This document shows, one piece after another, positions 8,276 to 17,152 of a stretch of DNA of 64,000 nt. The notes under the pieces are model-generated. The model searched no databases and had not been told where the DNA came from. It was given only the letters and a program-made list of their open reading frames with translations. Numbering within the stretch: the stretch's first letter is position 1; each line of letters starts with the position of its first letter. Source of the DNA: DATGMS01 sp040905145 (GTDB lineage: Bacteria; Bacteroidota; Bacteroidia; Cytophagales; Cyclobacteriaceae). The translations under genes were made by a program, and so were the position numbers. The stretch spans positions 7,181-71,180 of the forward strand of contig JBBDSC010000231.1 of the NCBI GenBank assembly GCA_040905145.1, written 5' to 3'.

Positions 8276-10342
8276 TCAATTCATTTTCCCGGCCAAATCC
8301 ATGATAAAAGTATATTCCAGGGCCAATTCTTTCAAAGCTTTGAACCTTCCCGAAGCACCGCCATGTCCGGCATCCATATTGGTATGGAGCAATAGTTTAT
8401 TGTCGTCGGTTTTCAATTCCCGAAGTTTGGCGACCCACTTTGTGGGTTCCCAATATTGTACTTGGCTATCGTGAAGCCCTGAGGTGACCAATAAATGGGG
8501 ATAATCTTTGGCTTTCACATTATCATAAGGGGAATAGGAAAGCATCAAATCATAGTATTCCTTGTTCTTTGGGTTGCCCCATTCATCAAATTCCCCTGTG
8601 GTCAATGGGATACTTTCATCAAGCATCGTGGTTACCACATCCACAAAAGGAACGGCAGCGATAACCCCTTTGTATAAGCTTGATTTTAGGTTCATGACCG
8701 CGCCCATGAGTAATCCTCCCGCACTTCCGCCCATGGCATAGAGATTTTCGGGACTGGTGTATTGGTGCTTGATAAGGTATTCCGAACAGGCGATAAAATC
8801 TGTAAAAGTATTCATCTTGTTCAACATTTTACCCCCATCATACCAATGTCTTCCCATTTCCTGTCCCCCTCGGATATGGGCGATCGCAAAGACAAAGCCC
8901 CTGTCGAGCAGACTGAGTCTGCTCGGGCTGAAAACTGCATCCGTACTATGTCCATATGATCCGTAGGCATATTGAAGTAAGGGATTGCTCCCGTCTTTAT
9001 GGAAAAGCGCTTTTTTGTATACCAAAGACATGGGGACCAGTGTTCCATCTTTTGCGGTGGCCCAGATTCTTTCAGATAAATACTCCCCTGGGCAGTAACC
9101 TCCTACGATTTCCTGCCGTTTTAGTAGCACCTTTTCGCGGGTGTTCATGTCATAATCATACGTGGAAGCAGGTGTGGTAAGGGAATTGTAACCAAAACGG
9201 AGAATTTTACTGTCAAATTCCGGATTATGCCCAATCCAGGCAGAATAAGCCGATTCGTCAAATTCTATATAATGGGTTATTGTTCCGTCCCAGGACCGGA
9301 TTTGAATCCTGTTTAATCCATTGAACCTTTCATCCAGTACCAAAAAATCCTTGAACACCTCAAATCCCTCTAATAAGACATCTTTTTGGTGCGGGATGAC
9401 ATCCGCCCAGTTTTCTTTTCCGGGGGAAGTGACCGGAGTTTTCACCAATTTGAAATTACTCGCTTGCTGATCATTGGTAAGGATGAGGAAGTCATTTTCA
9501 TAATGTTCCACCGCATATTCCAAATCCCTTATTCTTTCCTGTACCAAAGTCGCTTTTTCATCAGGCTCGTTGGCACGGATAAACCTATATTCTGAAGAAA
9601 CAGTACTTTGGGAATTGATAAATATATACTCCCTGGATTTTGATTTACTGACAGAGCAGGTAAAAGTTTCATCATCCTCCTGAAAGATCAAAACATCCTC
9701 TTCTTGGGGCGTGCCCAGTTTGTGCTTGTAAATCTGGAATGAGCGGAGTGTATCGGGATCCTGCCTGGAGTAGAAAAGAGTTTGGTTGTCATTGGCCCAG
9801 GTAAAGTTGCCAGTGACTGACGAGATTTCATCTGTAGAAAATTCTCCGGTCAATAGATCCTTGAACCTGATATTATAAACCCTACGTCCTATATTGTCCT
9901 GGGAAAAGGCCAATAAACGTTGGTTGGAAGCTACAACTACCGCCCCGATATTCAGGTATTCCTGATCTAAGGCCAATAGGTTGATGTCAAGTATGATTTC
10001 TTCGGGAGCATCTAAGCTGCCTTTTTTTCGACAGAAAACCGGGTATTCACCACCTTTTTCAAATTTGATGTAATAGTAAAAGCCATCTTTGAGGTAGGGG
10101 ACACTTTCATCCTCCTCCTTGATTCTGCCCTTCATTTCCTGAAAAAGCTTTTCCTGAAATTCTTCGGTATGTTTTAATTCTTTCTTTAAAAAGTCATTTT
10201 CTTCATTGAGGTATTGGATTACCTCTGGATTGCTGCGGTCATTTAACCAATAATATTTATCTGTTCTTGTATGTCCATGGCGGATGATATCTTGAGGTAT
10301 TTGCTTAGCTAAGGGAGCGTTGATTAATGTAAGTTCTGTCAT
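8276..10342 (-). CDS. ptrB: Oligopeptidase B-like serine peptidase (S9A, prolyl oligopeptidase family)
   Basis: A 688-residue peptidase. The N-terminal two thirds form the beta-propeller (about residues 75-400) and the C-terminal part the alpha/beta-hydrolase. The catalytic triad is visible: S540 in MGGSAGGL, D625 in SGLHDSQV and H660 in MDAGHGG. The region YGSYGHSTDAVFSPSRLSLLDRG and HIRGGQEMGRHWYD are typical of oligopeptidase B, which cleaves short peptides after basic residues; substrate preference here is by family only. No signal peptide is seen, so it is cytoplasmic. ATG at 10342 gives the usual S9A length. It is a single-gene unit with a terminator at 8194-8239 and another terminator upstream ending the neighbouring operon. 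Confidence 0.93.
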   Translation of the reverse strand: MTELTLINAPLAKQIPQDIIRHGHTRTDKYYWLNDRSNPEVIQYLNEENDFLKKELKHTEEFQEKLFQEMKGRIKEEDESVPYLKDGFYYYIKFEKGGEYPVFCRKKGSLDAPEEIILDINLLALDQEYLNIGAVVVASNQRLLAFSQDNIGRRVYNIRFKDLLTGEFSTDEISSVTGNFTWANDNQTLFYSRQDPDTLRSFQIYKHKLGTPQEEDVLIFQEDDETFTCSVSKSKSREYIFINSQSTVSSEYRFIRANEPDEKATLVQERIRDLEYAVEHYENDFLILTNDQQASNFKLVKTPVTSPGKENWADVIPHQKDVLLEGFEVFKDFLVLDERFNGLNRIQIRSWDGTITHYIEFDESAYSAWIGHNPEFDSKILRFGYNSLTTPASTYDYDMNTREKVLLKRQEIVGGYCPGEYLSERIWATAKDGTLVPMSLVYKKALFHKDGSNPLLQYAYGSYGHSTDAVFSPSRLSLLDRGFVFAIAHIRGGQEMGRHWYDGGKMLNKMNTFTDFIACSEYLIKHQYTSPENLYAMGGSAGGLLMGAVMNLKSSLYKGVIAAVPFVDVVTTMLDESIPLTTGEFDEWGNPKNKEYYDLMLSYSPYDNVKAKDYPHLLVTSGLHDSQVQYWEPTKWVAKLRELKTDDNKLLLHTNMDAGHGGASGRFKALKELALEYTFIMDLAGKMN

Positions 10343-10531
10343 GCTTATTCAAATCGTTCTTTAATTCAAGGTGTAAACAAGCTATAAAATCAAATAAGTT
10401 CACGGAAGCATTGCAAAAAAAAAATTGAACCTGATTAGTTTCAGCCATGAGCTCATTTAAAGATTCTTTACTGCCTTTAGAATAACACTGTAAGCTATTC
10501 TTTGGAAAAGACTTCAATTTAGCAGAAAAGC

Positions 10532-10562
10532 AAAAAGCAGTTTACTTAAGAAACTGCTTTTT
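10532..10562 (-). terminator. Terminator of the SulP-carbonic anhydrase operon
   Basis: A perfect 12-bp stem AAAAAGCAGTTT / AAACTGCTTTTT with a 7-base loop, followed on the minus strand by TTTTTG, 21 bp beyond the carbonic anhydrase stop. It would also work on the plus strand, but no plus-strand gene precedes it. Confidence 0.85.
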
Positions 10563-10583
10563 ATTACTTGATCACTTTATCAA

Positions 10584-11222
10584 TCATTCAGACAGGATTT
10601 CTTTAATAAATTCCACCTCACCCGTATCCACATCATAATACCCCCCAGTAATGCCTATCTCTCCTGCATCCAAGAGTCCTTTCAGCAGAGGGCTTTCTTC
10701 TACAATCTTATCCATTGTATGGAGTACATTGTGGTATTCCACTGCCTTTGCAAATGCCAGATCAGTATTTTCTGCTTCCGGCATCTCCGCACGTACTTCA
10801 TCCACCGACACATGTATCTTTTCAAGTAAACCGGTTAGATGGCCCAATTTTACCCCTGAACAAGCACCTTTGATCGCACCACATTTGCTGTGCCCCAACA
10901 CCACAATCAATTTTGACCCGGCTAATTTACAGGCAAATTCCATGCTGCCCAGAATATCATTGTTCAGTACATTCCCCGCAATCCTAACGCTGAAAATATC
11001 GCCTAAGCCTTGATCAAATACCAATTCTGCGGATGTTCTGCTATCAATGCAACTCAATACAATGGCAAAGGGAAATTGTCCATCCTTGGTGTCGTTTACC
11101 TGTTCCAGTAGGTTTCTGTTTATCTTTAAGTTGTTAATAAACCGTTGATTGCCTTCCTTTAATATTCCCAAGGCCTTGGCGGGGGTGATAGTGGCCTGGG
11201 TTTCTGCGGTATGTGCTCTCAT
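10584..11222 (-). CDS. Beta-class carbonic anhydrase
   Basis: A 212-residue beta-carbonic anhydrase that interconverts CO2 and bicarbonate. The zinc ligands and the catalytic dyad are all present: C58 and D60-R62 (LSCIDSR), H111 and C114 (GHSKCGAIKGA). The length matches the short bacterial clade, and no signal peptide is seen, so it is cytoplasmic. It starts with ATG at 11222, 47 bp after the SulP transporter stop, and shares that gene's terminator. The pairing supports a bicarbonate role for the transporter: one protein moves the ion, the other equilibrates it with CO2. Confidence 0.95.
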   Translation of the reverse strand: MRAHTAETQATITPAKALGILKEGNQRFINNLKINRNLLEQVNDTKDGQFPFAIVLSCIDSRTSAELVFDQGLGDIFSVRIAGNVLNNDILGSMEFACKLAGSKLIVVLGHSKCGAIKGACSGVKLGHLTGLLEKIHVSVDEVRAEMPEAENTDLAFAKAVEYHNVLHTMDKIVEESPLLKGLLDAGEIGITGGYYDVDTGEVEFIKEILSE

Positions 11223-11269
11223 TTATTTTTTATTTTATCTTGTTTACTCTCTTTATCTCAATTTATTTC

Positions 11270-12910
11270 CTACTTATTCTTTTTGGTCAATTCAGTAATC
11301 AATTCCTTATGAAATCCGTTTCCTTTTGGCCCCTTTGGAATGATGTTGTGTTCCACAAAAACATGGTTGTCTTTGTCATCTATGTCATTTTCCAGACGAT
11401 AAGACTTTTTAAATCCTATCAGAATGACTTCAATACCCGCTTCCGGTGCTTTGACTGTTTTAAATTCATTGATCAGGTCCAGAACATCATGGGCTATATA
11501 TACCGTATCAGAAGCATTAATGATTACTTTTGAATTGCTCGGCAAATTATTTAAAGTGAGTTTAATGGCAGCTTTGTTCAGGAAGGAAACTTCCTGGGCC
11601 AAATCAACATGTATGACATCTCCCTGATGATATTCTTCTTTTTTAAAGAAGTAGGCTCTTTTAATATTTCCCCTCAAAATAAAGATTACACTTATTACCA
11701 TTCCCAAAGCAACTCCCTTTAACAAATCCATAAAGACAACCGCTAAAAGTGTGGAGATGAAAGGAATAAATTGATATTTTCCCTTTTCCCAAAAATGCTT
11801 TATGGTAGAGGGCTTGGCCAATTTATAACCAATGAGCAACAAAATAGCCGCTAAAGTGGCCATGGGAATTTTGTTGAGCAAAAGCGGTATGGACAATACG
11901 CTGATCAAAAGGAAAAGTCCGTGAAATATAGCAGACATTTTGGATTTTGCACCTGCATCGATATTGGCTGTTGATCTCACTACCACACAGGTCATAGGTA
12001 AGCCGCCCAAAAATCCACTGATCAAGTTACCGATCCCCTGAGCTTTTAATTCCATGTTTGTACTGGTAAAACGTTTTAGCGGGTCCATCCGCTCAGTTGC
12101 TTCAATGCAAAGAAGGGATTCAATGGAGGCTACAATGGTAATGGTAACGGCCACCACCCACACATTAGGATTGGTAACTGCTGCCAAATTTGGAGTGATT
12201 AGGACGCTTTTAAATTCCTCCAGACTGCTGGGCACAGGCAGGCTGACCAGGTAATTCTGGGATACAGCCAATGAGCTTCCGGAAAGGATAAAAATCTCAT
12301 TGATTCCGATTCCCAATACAACTGCGATCAAAGCCCCTGGAACCAATTTCAGTTTTTTGAGAAAAGGGAATTTTTCCCAGGCCATTAAAACCAATAAGGA
12401 AACTACGGTAATGATCACTATCCCAGGCTGGACATCTTGAAAAGACGCTAGTATATCGGTGAAGATAGCAAAACCTGCACCAAGTTCTACATCAGATCCC
12501 AGGGCAACCGGGATTTGTTGGAGAAAAATGATTACCCCGATCCCGGCCAACATACCTCCAATAACATTTGAAGGAAAGTAATTCGATATAGTGCCGGCTT
12601 TCATGATCCCAAGTACTAATTGTAAAGCCCCGCCTATAACCACGGCAGTCAAAAACGCTTCGAATCCTAAATTGGAAATCGCTACAAATACAATGGCTGT
12701 TAAACCGGCAGCTGGTCCGGATACACTTACATGGGATTGACTTAAGAACCCGACCACAATACCGCCAATAATTCCGGTGATAATTCCGGAAAACAAAGGG
12801 GCACCGGATGCCATGGCAATGCCCAAACATAAAGGAAGTGCTACTAAGAAAACCACTAAACCCGATGCAAAATCTGATTTCAGATGTGCAAATAGATTAT
12901 TATTTTTCAT
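11270..12910 (-). CDS. SulP-family anion transporter, probable bicarbonate type
   Basis: A 546-residue SulP/SLC26 transporter. The N-terminal sulfate-transporter domain spans about residues 10-400 with 10-14 hydrophobic segments and the motifs ALPLCLGIAMASGAPLFSG and SVSGPAAGLTAIV. A C-terminal STAS-like domain follows (about 430-530; DVIHVDLAQEVSFLNKAAI, INASDTVYIAHDVLDLINEF). SulP proteins carry sulfate, bicarbonate or other anions. Co-transcription with a beta-carbonic anhydrase 47 bp downstream favours bicarbonate (inference from context). ATG at 12910. A terminator belonging to the preceding minus-strand gene lies just upstream, so this operon has its own promoter in the roughly 25 bp between that hairpin and the start, or reads through. 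Confidence 0.93.
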   Translation of the reverse strand: MKNNNLFAHLKSDFASGLVVFLVALPLCLGIAMASGAPLFSGIITGIIGGIVVGFLSQSHVSVSGPAAGLTAIVFVAISNLGFEAFLTAVVIGGALQLVLGIMKAGTISNYFPSNVIGGMLAGIGVIIFLQQIPVALGSDVELGAGFAIFTDILASFQDVQPGIVIITVVSLLVLMAWEKFPFLKKLKLVPGALIAVVLGIGINEIFILSGSSLAVSQNYLVSLPVPSSLEEFKSVLITPNLAAVTNPNVWVVAVTITIVASIESLLCIEATERMDPLKRFTSTNMELKAQGIGNLISGFLGGLPMTCVVVRSTANIDAGAKSKMSAIFHGLFLLISVLSIPLLLNKIPMATLAAILLLIGYKLAKPSTIKHFWEKGKYQFIPFISTLLAVVFMDLLKGVALGMVISVIFILRGNIKRAYFFKKEEYHQGDVIHVDLAQEVSFLNKAAIKLTLNNLPSNSKVIINASDTVYIAHDVLDLINEFKTVKAPEAGIEVILIGFKKSYRLENDIDDKDNHVFVEHNIIPKGPKGNGFHKELITELTKKNK

Positions 12911-12933
12911 TGAAATAAATTGAATAGTATGAG

Positions 12934-12972
12934 AAAAAATGCATTGGTGTAAAAACGGATTTTACAATGCAT
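12934..12972 (-). terminator. Terminator of the small membrane-protein gene
   Basis: Arms 12939-12946 (ATGCATTG) with TAAAA, and TTTTA with CAATGCAT (12965-12972), pair with a three-base bulge around a short loop. On the minus strand the stem is followed by TTTTTT. It follows the stop of the gene at 13035-13403 and so supports that small gene; alternatively it could attenuate the SulP operon. Confidence 0.6.
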
Positions 12973-13034
12973 GATAAGAAAAGGCAGTCAGTAAATGGAA
13001 ATAGACCAAATTAAAACATGCCCATGGAGGGAAT

Positions 13035-13403
13035 TTAAGAAAGTTCAGGGGGTGGGGCGACTTCCCCAGGACAATATGGGTTGTATAGGATTTTGCAGTA
13101 AAAAATTTCAGTTGCTTTTATTTCAAAAAGATCATAAGTCAATACCGAATTGGGTCTTTCAAATGCCTCATCCGAGTTAAGGGATTTTTTTTCATTGGTT
13201 TCTTTGGTCTCTTCTTCGACAAGGGTGAAGACCAATGAAATATCAACATCTTCATCTATCCAGCTCACCAGAATCGTAGGAGTAACAATAAACGAAAGGA
13301 ATAGCACCAAAAACGCAAATGAGATTATCCGATATGTAGCCTTTTTAAATATCAACCGTTTTACTTTTGATAAATGCAAAATTAGTGAAAAAATCTTTAA
13401 CAA
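13035..13403 (-). CDS. Small membrane-anchored protein, function unknown
   Basis: Up to 122 residues with one strong hydrophobic segment (SFAFLVLFLSFIVTPTILVSW, about residues 28-48), then an acidic Glu/Lys-rich stretch (VEEETKETNEKK) and a C-terminal tail ending in PGEVAPPPELS. Short proteins with one membrane segment and a proline-rich PPPE tail recur in Bacteroidota; I cannot name this one. The longest reading starts with TTG at 13403; no ATG is available, and a second TTG at the LIFKK position is an alternative, so the start is uncertain. A hairpin with T-run downstream argues for a real transcript. Orientation is divergent from mscL. Confidence 0.55.
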   Translation of the reverse strand: MLKIFSLILHLSKVKRLIFKKATYRIISFAFLVLFLSFIVTPTILVSWIDEDVDISLVFTLVEEETKETNEKKSLNSDEAFERPNSVLTYDLFEIKATEIFYCKILYNPYCPGEVAPPPELS

Positions 13404-13584
13404 TTCCCCATTAATTCAAAAAAAATCAATAAAGCGCAGATTTCTTGCTGTTCTTCTTGTTTCTGACAACTTCTGTTAAAAATACAACAATTTGAGGTTC
13501 AGGTAATAAGAGGTTATAATGGATATTTTGTCATTATTTTTTATATATTCATTAAATTTTTGGTTAACCTAATCCATTAAATTT

Positions 13585-14016
13585 ATGGAAATCATAAAAG
13601 AATTCAAAAAGTTTGCCATCAGAGGAAATGTCGTGGATTTAGCAGTAGCGGTCATAATTGGTGGTGCTTTTGGGGCTATTGTTTCATCGTTTGTCAATGA
13701 CATTATCATGCCTCCGCTGGGATTACTTTTGGGAGGTGTGGATTTCACGGATCTTAAATGGGTTCTTAGGGATGCGTATACTGATCCAGACGGGACTGAA
13801 TTAGGTGCGGTTTCTATAAATTATGGTACTTTTATTCAGTTTGTGATCGATTTTTTAATCATTGCGGCGGTGGTATTTTTTGCAATAAGGGCATTGAATT
13901 CAATGAAAAGGAAAGAAGAAGCCAAACCAACGCCTCCTCCGGTGCCGACCAAAGAAGAGGCCTTGCTTTCTGAAATTCGGGATATTTTGAAAGATCAACA
14001 GGGAAACATCAGATAA
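13585..14016 (+). CDS. mscL: Large-conductance mechanosensitive channel MscL
   Basis: A 143-residue MscL: an emergency valve opened by membrane tension during hypo-osmotic shock, a homopentamer in the inner membrane. The N-terminal helix and first transmembrane segment are clear (EFKKFAIRGNVVDLAVAVI, with GGAFG), then a periplasmic loop (about residues 45-75), a second membrane helix (FIQFVIDFLIIAAVVFF) and a C-terminal bundle helix (EEALLSEIRDIL) behind a proline-rich linker. Length and motifs match the family. ATG at 13585, single-gene unit. It converges on the helix-hairpin-helix gene with an inverted repeat between. Confidence 0.97.
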   Translation: MEIIKEFKKFAIRGNVVDLAVAVIIGGAFGAIVSSFVNDIIMPPLGLLLGGVDFTDLKWVLRDAYTDPDGTELGAVSINYGTFIQFVIDFLIIAAVVFFAIRALNSMKRKEEAKPTPPPVPTKEEALLSEIRDILKDQQGNIR

Positions 14017-14036
14017 TAAACCAAAAGAAAGACCAT

Positions 14037-14095
14037 AGGGACAAAGGGAGGGGGAGACGGGGAGAATCCTTTAGTGCCTCAGTCCCTTTGTCTCT
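14037..14095. terminator. Inverted repeat between convergent genes
   Basis: AGGGACAAAGGGA (14037-14049) and TCCCTTTGTCTCT (14083-14095) are complementary at 12 of 13 positions. The sequence between and after is built of AGGGA/GGGAC-like words. There is no T-run, but the position between mscL and the convergent gene at 14131 suits a two-way terminator. Confidence 0.45.
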
Positions 14096-14130
14096 TAATC
14101 CCTAAGTCCCTCCATACGAAACACGTCTCC

Positions 14131-16236
14131 TCATTGATTGAACTGATATCTCATCTGGAAGGTGGTTTCGCTGATTTTACTGCCTTGAATGGTTTGAAGT
14201 CCGGAGCCGATCTCCTCTCTATCTGTAAAGGATGTTCGTGCCCATCTGGCCCAAAAGGTTAATTTTCTGTTAACTTTGTATTCTCCCAACAGGTAATGCC
14301 TCATTCCTTGACCATGATAATTAGGTATGGAAAAAGCCCATAATACATTTTTCTCGTAAACATATTGTCTGTTCTCATAATCATCTGTATCAAATAGCGC
14401 TATTCTACCGCTAAGACGAAATCTCTCCCAATCCGCACTGATTTCCTGGAGAATGGCATATCCCTTGGTTTTAGTCCGGTTAAAGTCATAAGAGCTAAAC
14501 TGTATCCTGGATTTTATGCTCCATCTCTTGTCTATGATCAGGTTTAGGCTGGTGGCATAATTTCTTCTTTTTCCTGTAGCCATTTGATATCCAGCACCAG
14601 CCCTTTCTGGGTCCGAAATATTCCTGTCCTTTACCTCTTCCCTCATCTGAAAAAATAAAGCCATGCTTTTGTGGGGAGAAAAAGTGACCCTGTTCAGCCA
14701 TTCATGCCCCACCGAAGGTGCATAAGCCCTGAACCGCAACCAGGGGAAATGGAAGCGGTCGAGGTTCATACTCCAGTTGATTTTCCTATTAGGCCGATAT
14801 TGAAGACCCAAATAAGTTCCTTTTTCATTAATGGGCCTGGTTCCTTCGGAAAAGGCATTGCCGTAAAAAGAATGAAAATCCCGATCAAAGCTTCTATAAA
14901 GAACGGAAACATCGAAATGCGGGGTCAAGCTGGCCATCAGGCCGATAACATTACCCATCCCACCACTTTTAGAAATAGCAGATTCCCCAAAGAAAAAATA
15001 ATTCTGGTAGTTGTAGGAAAAATAGGTACTATGAATGTGGTTGTATTTCCCCCTGAATTCAAAACCATTGTAAATCCTGTCAGCCCGTATAAAAGGTTGA
15101 CTATAGTTGGAGAACAAAGAATTGATTCCAAAATGAAATGCACCATCATCACTTTTATAGGAAATATTGCCCCCCAAATTTTGTTCCCTTGCCTTTGATT
15201 TATTGCCGATTTCGGTAGGTGTCCGATGATACCCACTGAGCAATAGGGAAGAAATAAAATCCTCTTGATTTTCCAAAGTATCCGTTAACGATTGGATATT
15301 CCCATCTCTAGGAGCATTTGAAAGGAGGGCCGAAATTTCTATATTTCCCATGGTATAAGTGGCCGCCCCACCTCTAAAAAATCCATACTCCATTACTGAC
15401 GTGTATGGCCTTATGCCAATAGAACTTCTTTTTACAGTGGTGATGGCTTCGGCCCCTTTCCCAACAGAATATCCTGATCCAAAAACAAGACCCTGCCCAT
15501 ATTGCGCCTGAAAGTCACCTAAAGTAATGGCTTTCCACCGTCCTTTTTGGTAAAAGGTGAAATGGTAAGAGAGGAAATTGAAGCCATATCTTTTGGAAGC
15601 ATGATCCCAGCGGAATTCTTCCCCGGCATCTTTATCCAGCGTAAAACCAAGACTGAAATCCTTTGCATGCTGGATCCTAAACCTGACATAAAGATCTTGA
15701 GGGTCTCCTAAATACCTGCTGCTAAGCCTGCCGTTATTTAGGGTGTCCGGAGCAGAAAATCCTCTTCTGGTTTCCCATACTCTTCTATGTCGGATCATTA
15801 AATAAGCATTCTTTTCGGTAATGATCCTTTCTGTTATCGACTGACTGGCTTTTCCCTCTCCATCATCCAGCGTAACAAAAGGAAGTAAACGATAAATGAT
15901 CTCCAGGTTAAATTCAGGGACTGCCTGTAATTCATAGAGGGAAAGCAAAGGGCCATATTTTTCCCTATAATCCATAAAGCTATTGATCTGGATCGGATTT
16001 AATATGTAAAGGGCCTGTAGTTCTTCAGCATTGGTCTTATTGAGGTTTACCGGATTCAGGTAGACCTGGAGCAAGCTTTCGTAAAGTTCTCCATAGTTTA
16101 TTTCTTCTTCCTGTATAGAGAACAATTCTTCTGCAAATGCTTCAATATCAATTTCTGTTTTCTTGTAAATTTGAGAAAAGGAAAAAGCAGGAAGCAAAGA
16201 AAGACCCAGGAGCCCTATAATTATTTTATAGTTCAA
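14131..16236 (-). CDS. Helix-hairpin-helix protein with outer-membrane beta-barrel-like C-terminus
   Basis: A 701-residue exported protein. It has a signal peptide (about residues 1-21, ending SFSQ), then a helix-hairpin-helix/ComEA-like region (about 58-125: NPVNLNKTNAEELQALYILNP and a second copy around LLSLYELQAVPEFN). The remaining 550 residues are rich in alternating aromatic strands (for example YHFTFYQKGRWKAITLGDFQAQYGQGL) and end in a Phe-rich strand, as in outer-membrane barrels. The function of this Bacteroidota family is not known to me. The start is TTG at 16236, overlapping the stop of the preceding gene as TTGA, which implies translational coupling; no ATG lies before the signal peptide. 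Confidence 0.85.
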   Translation of the reverse strand: MNYKIIIGLLGLSLLPAFSFSQIYKKTEIDIEAFAEELFSIQEEEINYGELYESLLQVYLNPVNLNKTNAEELQALYILNPIQINSFMDYREKYGPLLSLYELQAVPEFNLEIIYRLLPFVTLDDGEGKASQSITERIITEKNAYLMIRHRRVWETRRGFSAPDTLNNGRLSSRYLGDPQDLYVRFRIQHAKDFSLGFTLDKDAGEEFRWDHASKRYGFNFLSYHFTFYQKGRWKAITLGDFQAQYGQGLVFGSGYSVGKGAEAITTVKRSSIGIRPYTSVMEYGFFRGGAATYTMGNIEISALLSNAPRDGNIQSLTDTLENQEDFISSLLLSGYHRTPTEIGNKSKAREQNLGGNISYKSDDGAFHFGINSLFSNYSQPFIRADRIYNGFEFRGKYNHIHSTYFSYNYQNYFFFGESAISKSGGMGNVIGLMASLTPHFDVSVLYRSFDRDFHSFYGNAFSEGTRPINEKGTYLGLQYRPNRKINWSMNLDRFHFPWLRFRAYAPSVGHEWLNRVTFSPHKSMALFFQMREEVKDRNISDPERAGAGYQMATGKRRNYATSLNLIIDKRWSIKSRIQFSSYDFNRTKTKGYAILQEISADWERFRLSGRIALFDTDDYENRQYVYEKNVLWAFSIPNYHGQGMRHYLLGEYKVNRKLTFWARWARTSFTDREEIGSGLQTIQGSKISETTFQMRYQFNQ

Positions 16237-17063
16237 TCCATATTAAAGAGATAGTTGAAAGAAAAATGATGGGTATATCCCAATTGGTAATTTTGACTGA
16301 GTGCGTAGTCAATATGATACCTTTTAGGTTTGAAACCCATACCAAAAAACAAATTGCGGGGATTGGTATGAATACCTGATCTTGCCCATAACCTATTGAG
16401 CAGATTATATTCTATTCCTGTTTTTAACTGTGGCGGGAGAATGATTTCCTTTTCTGCTTCCACATTGATCATCAATTTATCAGAAGGGTGGTAAGATATT
16501 CCTGCCTTGATAACTGTAGGGAGATAATCATGCGAGATCTTGCTCAGTTTGGCCCGGGTAAAGTTATAAATATGCGCTCCAAAAAATAAACCTGGATTTA
16601 ATGTTGCCATCCCCCCAAACTCCAGCACAGGGCTGGCATTCCGGCCGAAGCCTTCAATGTTGGTCTGGAAATAATTTACTTTTACACCAAAACTGGCAAT
16701 GCCCAATGAATTGGAAAAAGCCAAACCGATGTTTTGTTGATTGAACAGTTCTCCCCCGTAATGCGAGAGGCTTAAGCCCAAGACTCCAAAGTTATTGACA
16801 ACAGCAGTTCCGGCAGCGAGGGTCGTTAGCTCGTTGATTCCGAGCCTATGGTCATAGCTAAAAAATGCCTGGGTGGTTTCAAGCCTTCCCATTGCGCCAA
16901 CATTGTTGAAAACACTCCAGCCATCATCTATGGTGACATTGGTATTGGCCAATCCCATACTTCTGGCACCGCTGGGAAAAGTTTCCGTTCCATTTTGGCC
17001 AAATGAATGAAAACAGGCCAAAAATAGGATGTTACAGCACGGGTAAATATATTGTTTATTCAT
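16233..17063 (-). CDS. PorV/PorQ-like outer-membrane beta-barrel protein
   Basis: A 276-residue exported protein with a signal peptide (about residues 1-22) followed by the motif SGARSMGLANTNVTIDDGWSVFNNVG, which is typical of the PorV/PorQ/UPF0164 family of FadL-like barrels linked to type IX secretion. Strands of alternating character continue to the C-terminus (HHFSFNYLFNMD). ATG at 17063. Its last codons overlap the start of the helix-hairpin-helix gene by 4 bp, so the two proteins are made together and may form one outer-membrane complex. It is smaller than PorV and lacks anything that would fix a specific T9SS role. Confidence 0.8.
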   Translation of the reverse strand: MNKQYIYPCCNILFLACFHSFGQNGTETFPSGARSMGLANTNVTIDDGWSVFNNVGAMGRLETTQAFFSYDHRLGINELTTLAAGTAVVNNFGVLGLSLSHYGGELFNQQNIGLAFSNSLGIASFGVKVNYFQTNIEGFGRNASPVLEFGGMATLNPGLFFGAHIYNFTRAKLSKISHDYLPTVIKAGISYHPSDKLMINVEAEKEIILPPQLKTGIEYNLLNRLWARSGIHTNPRNLFFGMGFKPKRYHIDYALSQNYQLGYTHHFSFNYLFNMD

Positions 17064-17076
17064 TTTCGAAAAAAAA

Positions 17077-17084
17077 CAAAAGTA
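17077..17084 (-). promoter_or_regulatory. Candidate -7 element for the PorV/PorQ-like gene
   Basis: The minus strand reads TACTTTTG, matching TAnnTTTG, 13 bases before the ATG at 17063, which would leave a very short leader. No well-spaced TTTG is seen upstream. Confidence 0.3.
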
Positions 17085-17152
17085 AAAAATATATTTGGAG
17101 GTATTAACTTAACACAAAATAATATAAAAATAAAGGAAAAAGAGGATAATTT

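Noticed and set aside
12995..13180. A 61-residue plus-strand frame opposite the small membrane gene
   Set aside because: The minus-strand frame has a membrane helix, acidic linker and downstream terminator; this one shows no such features.
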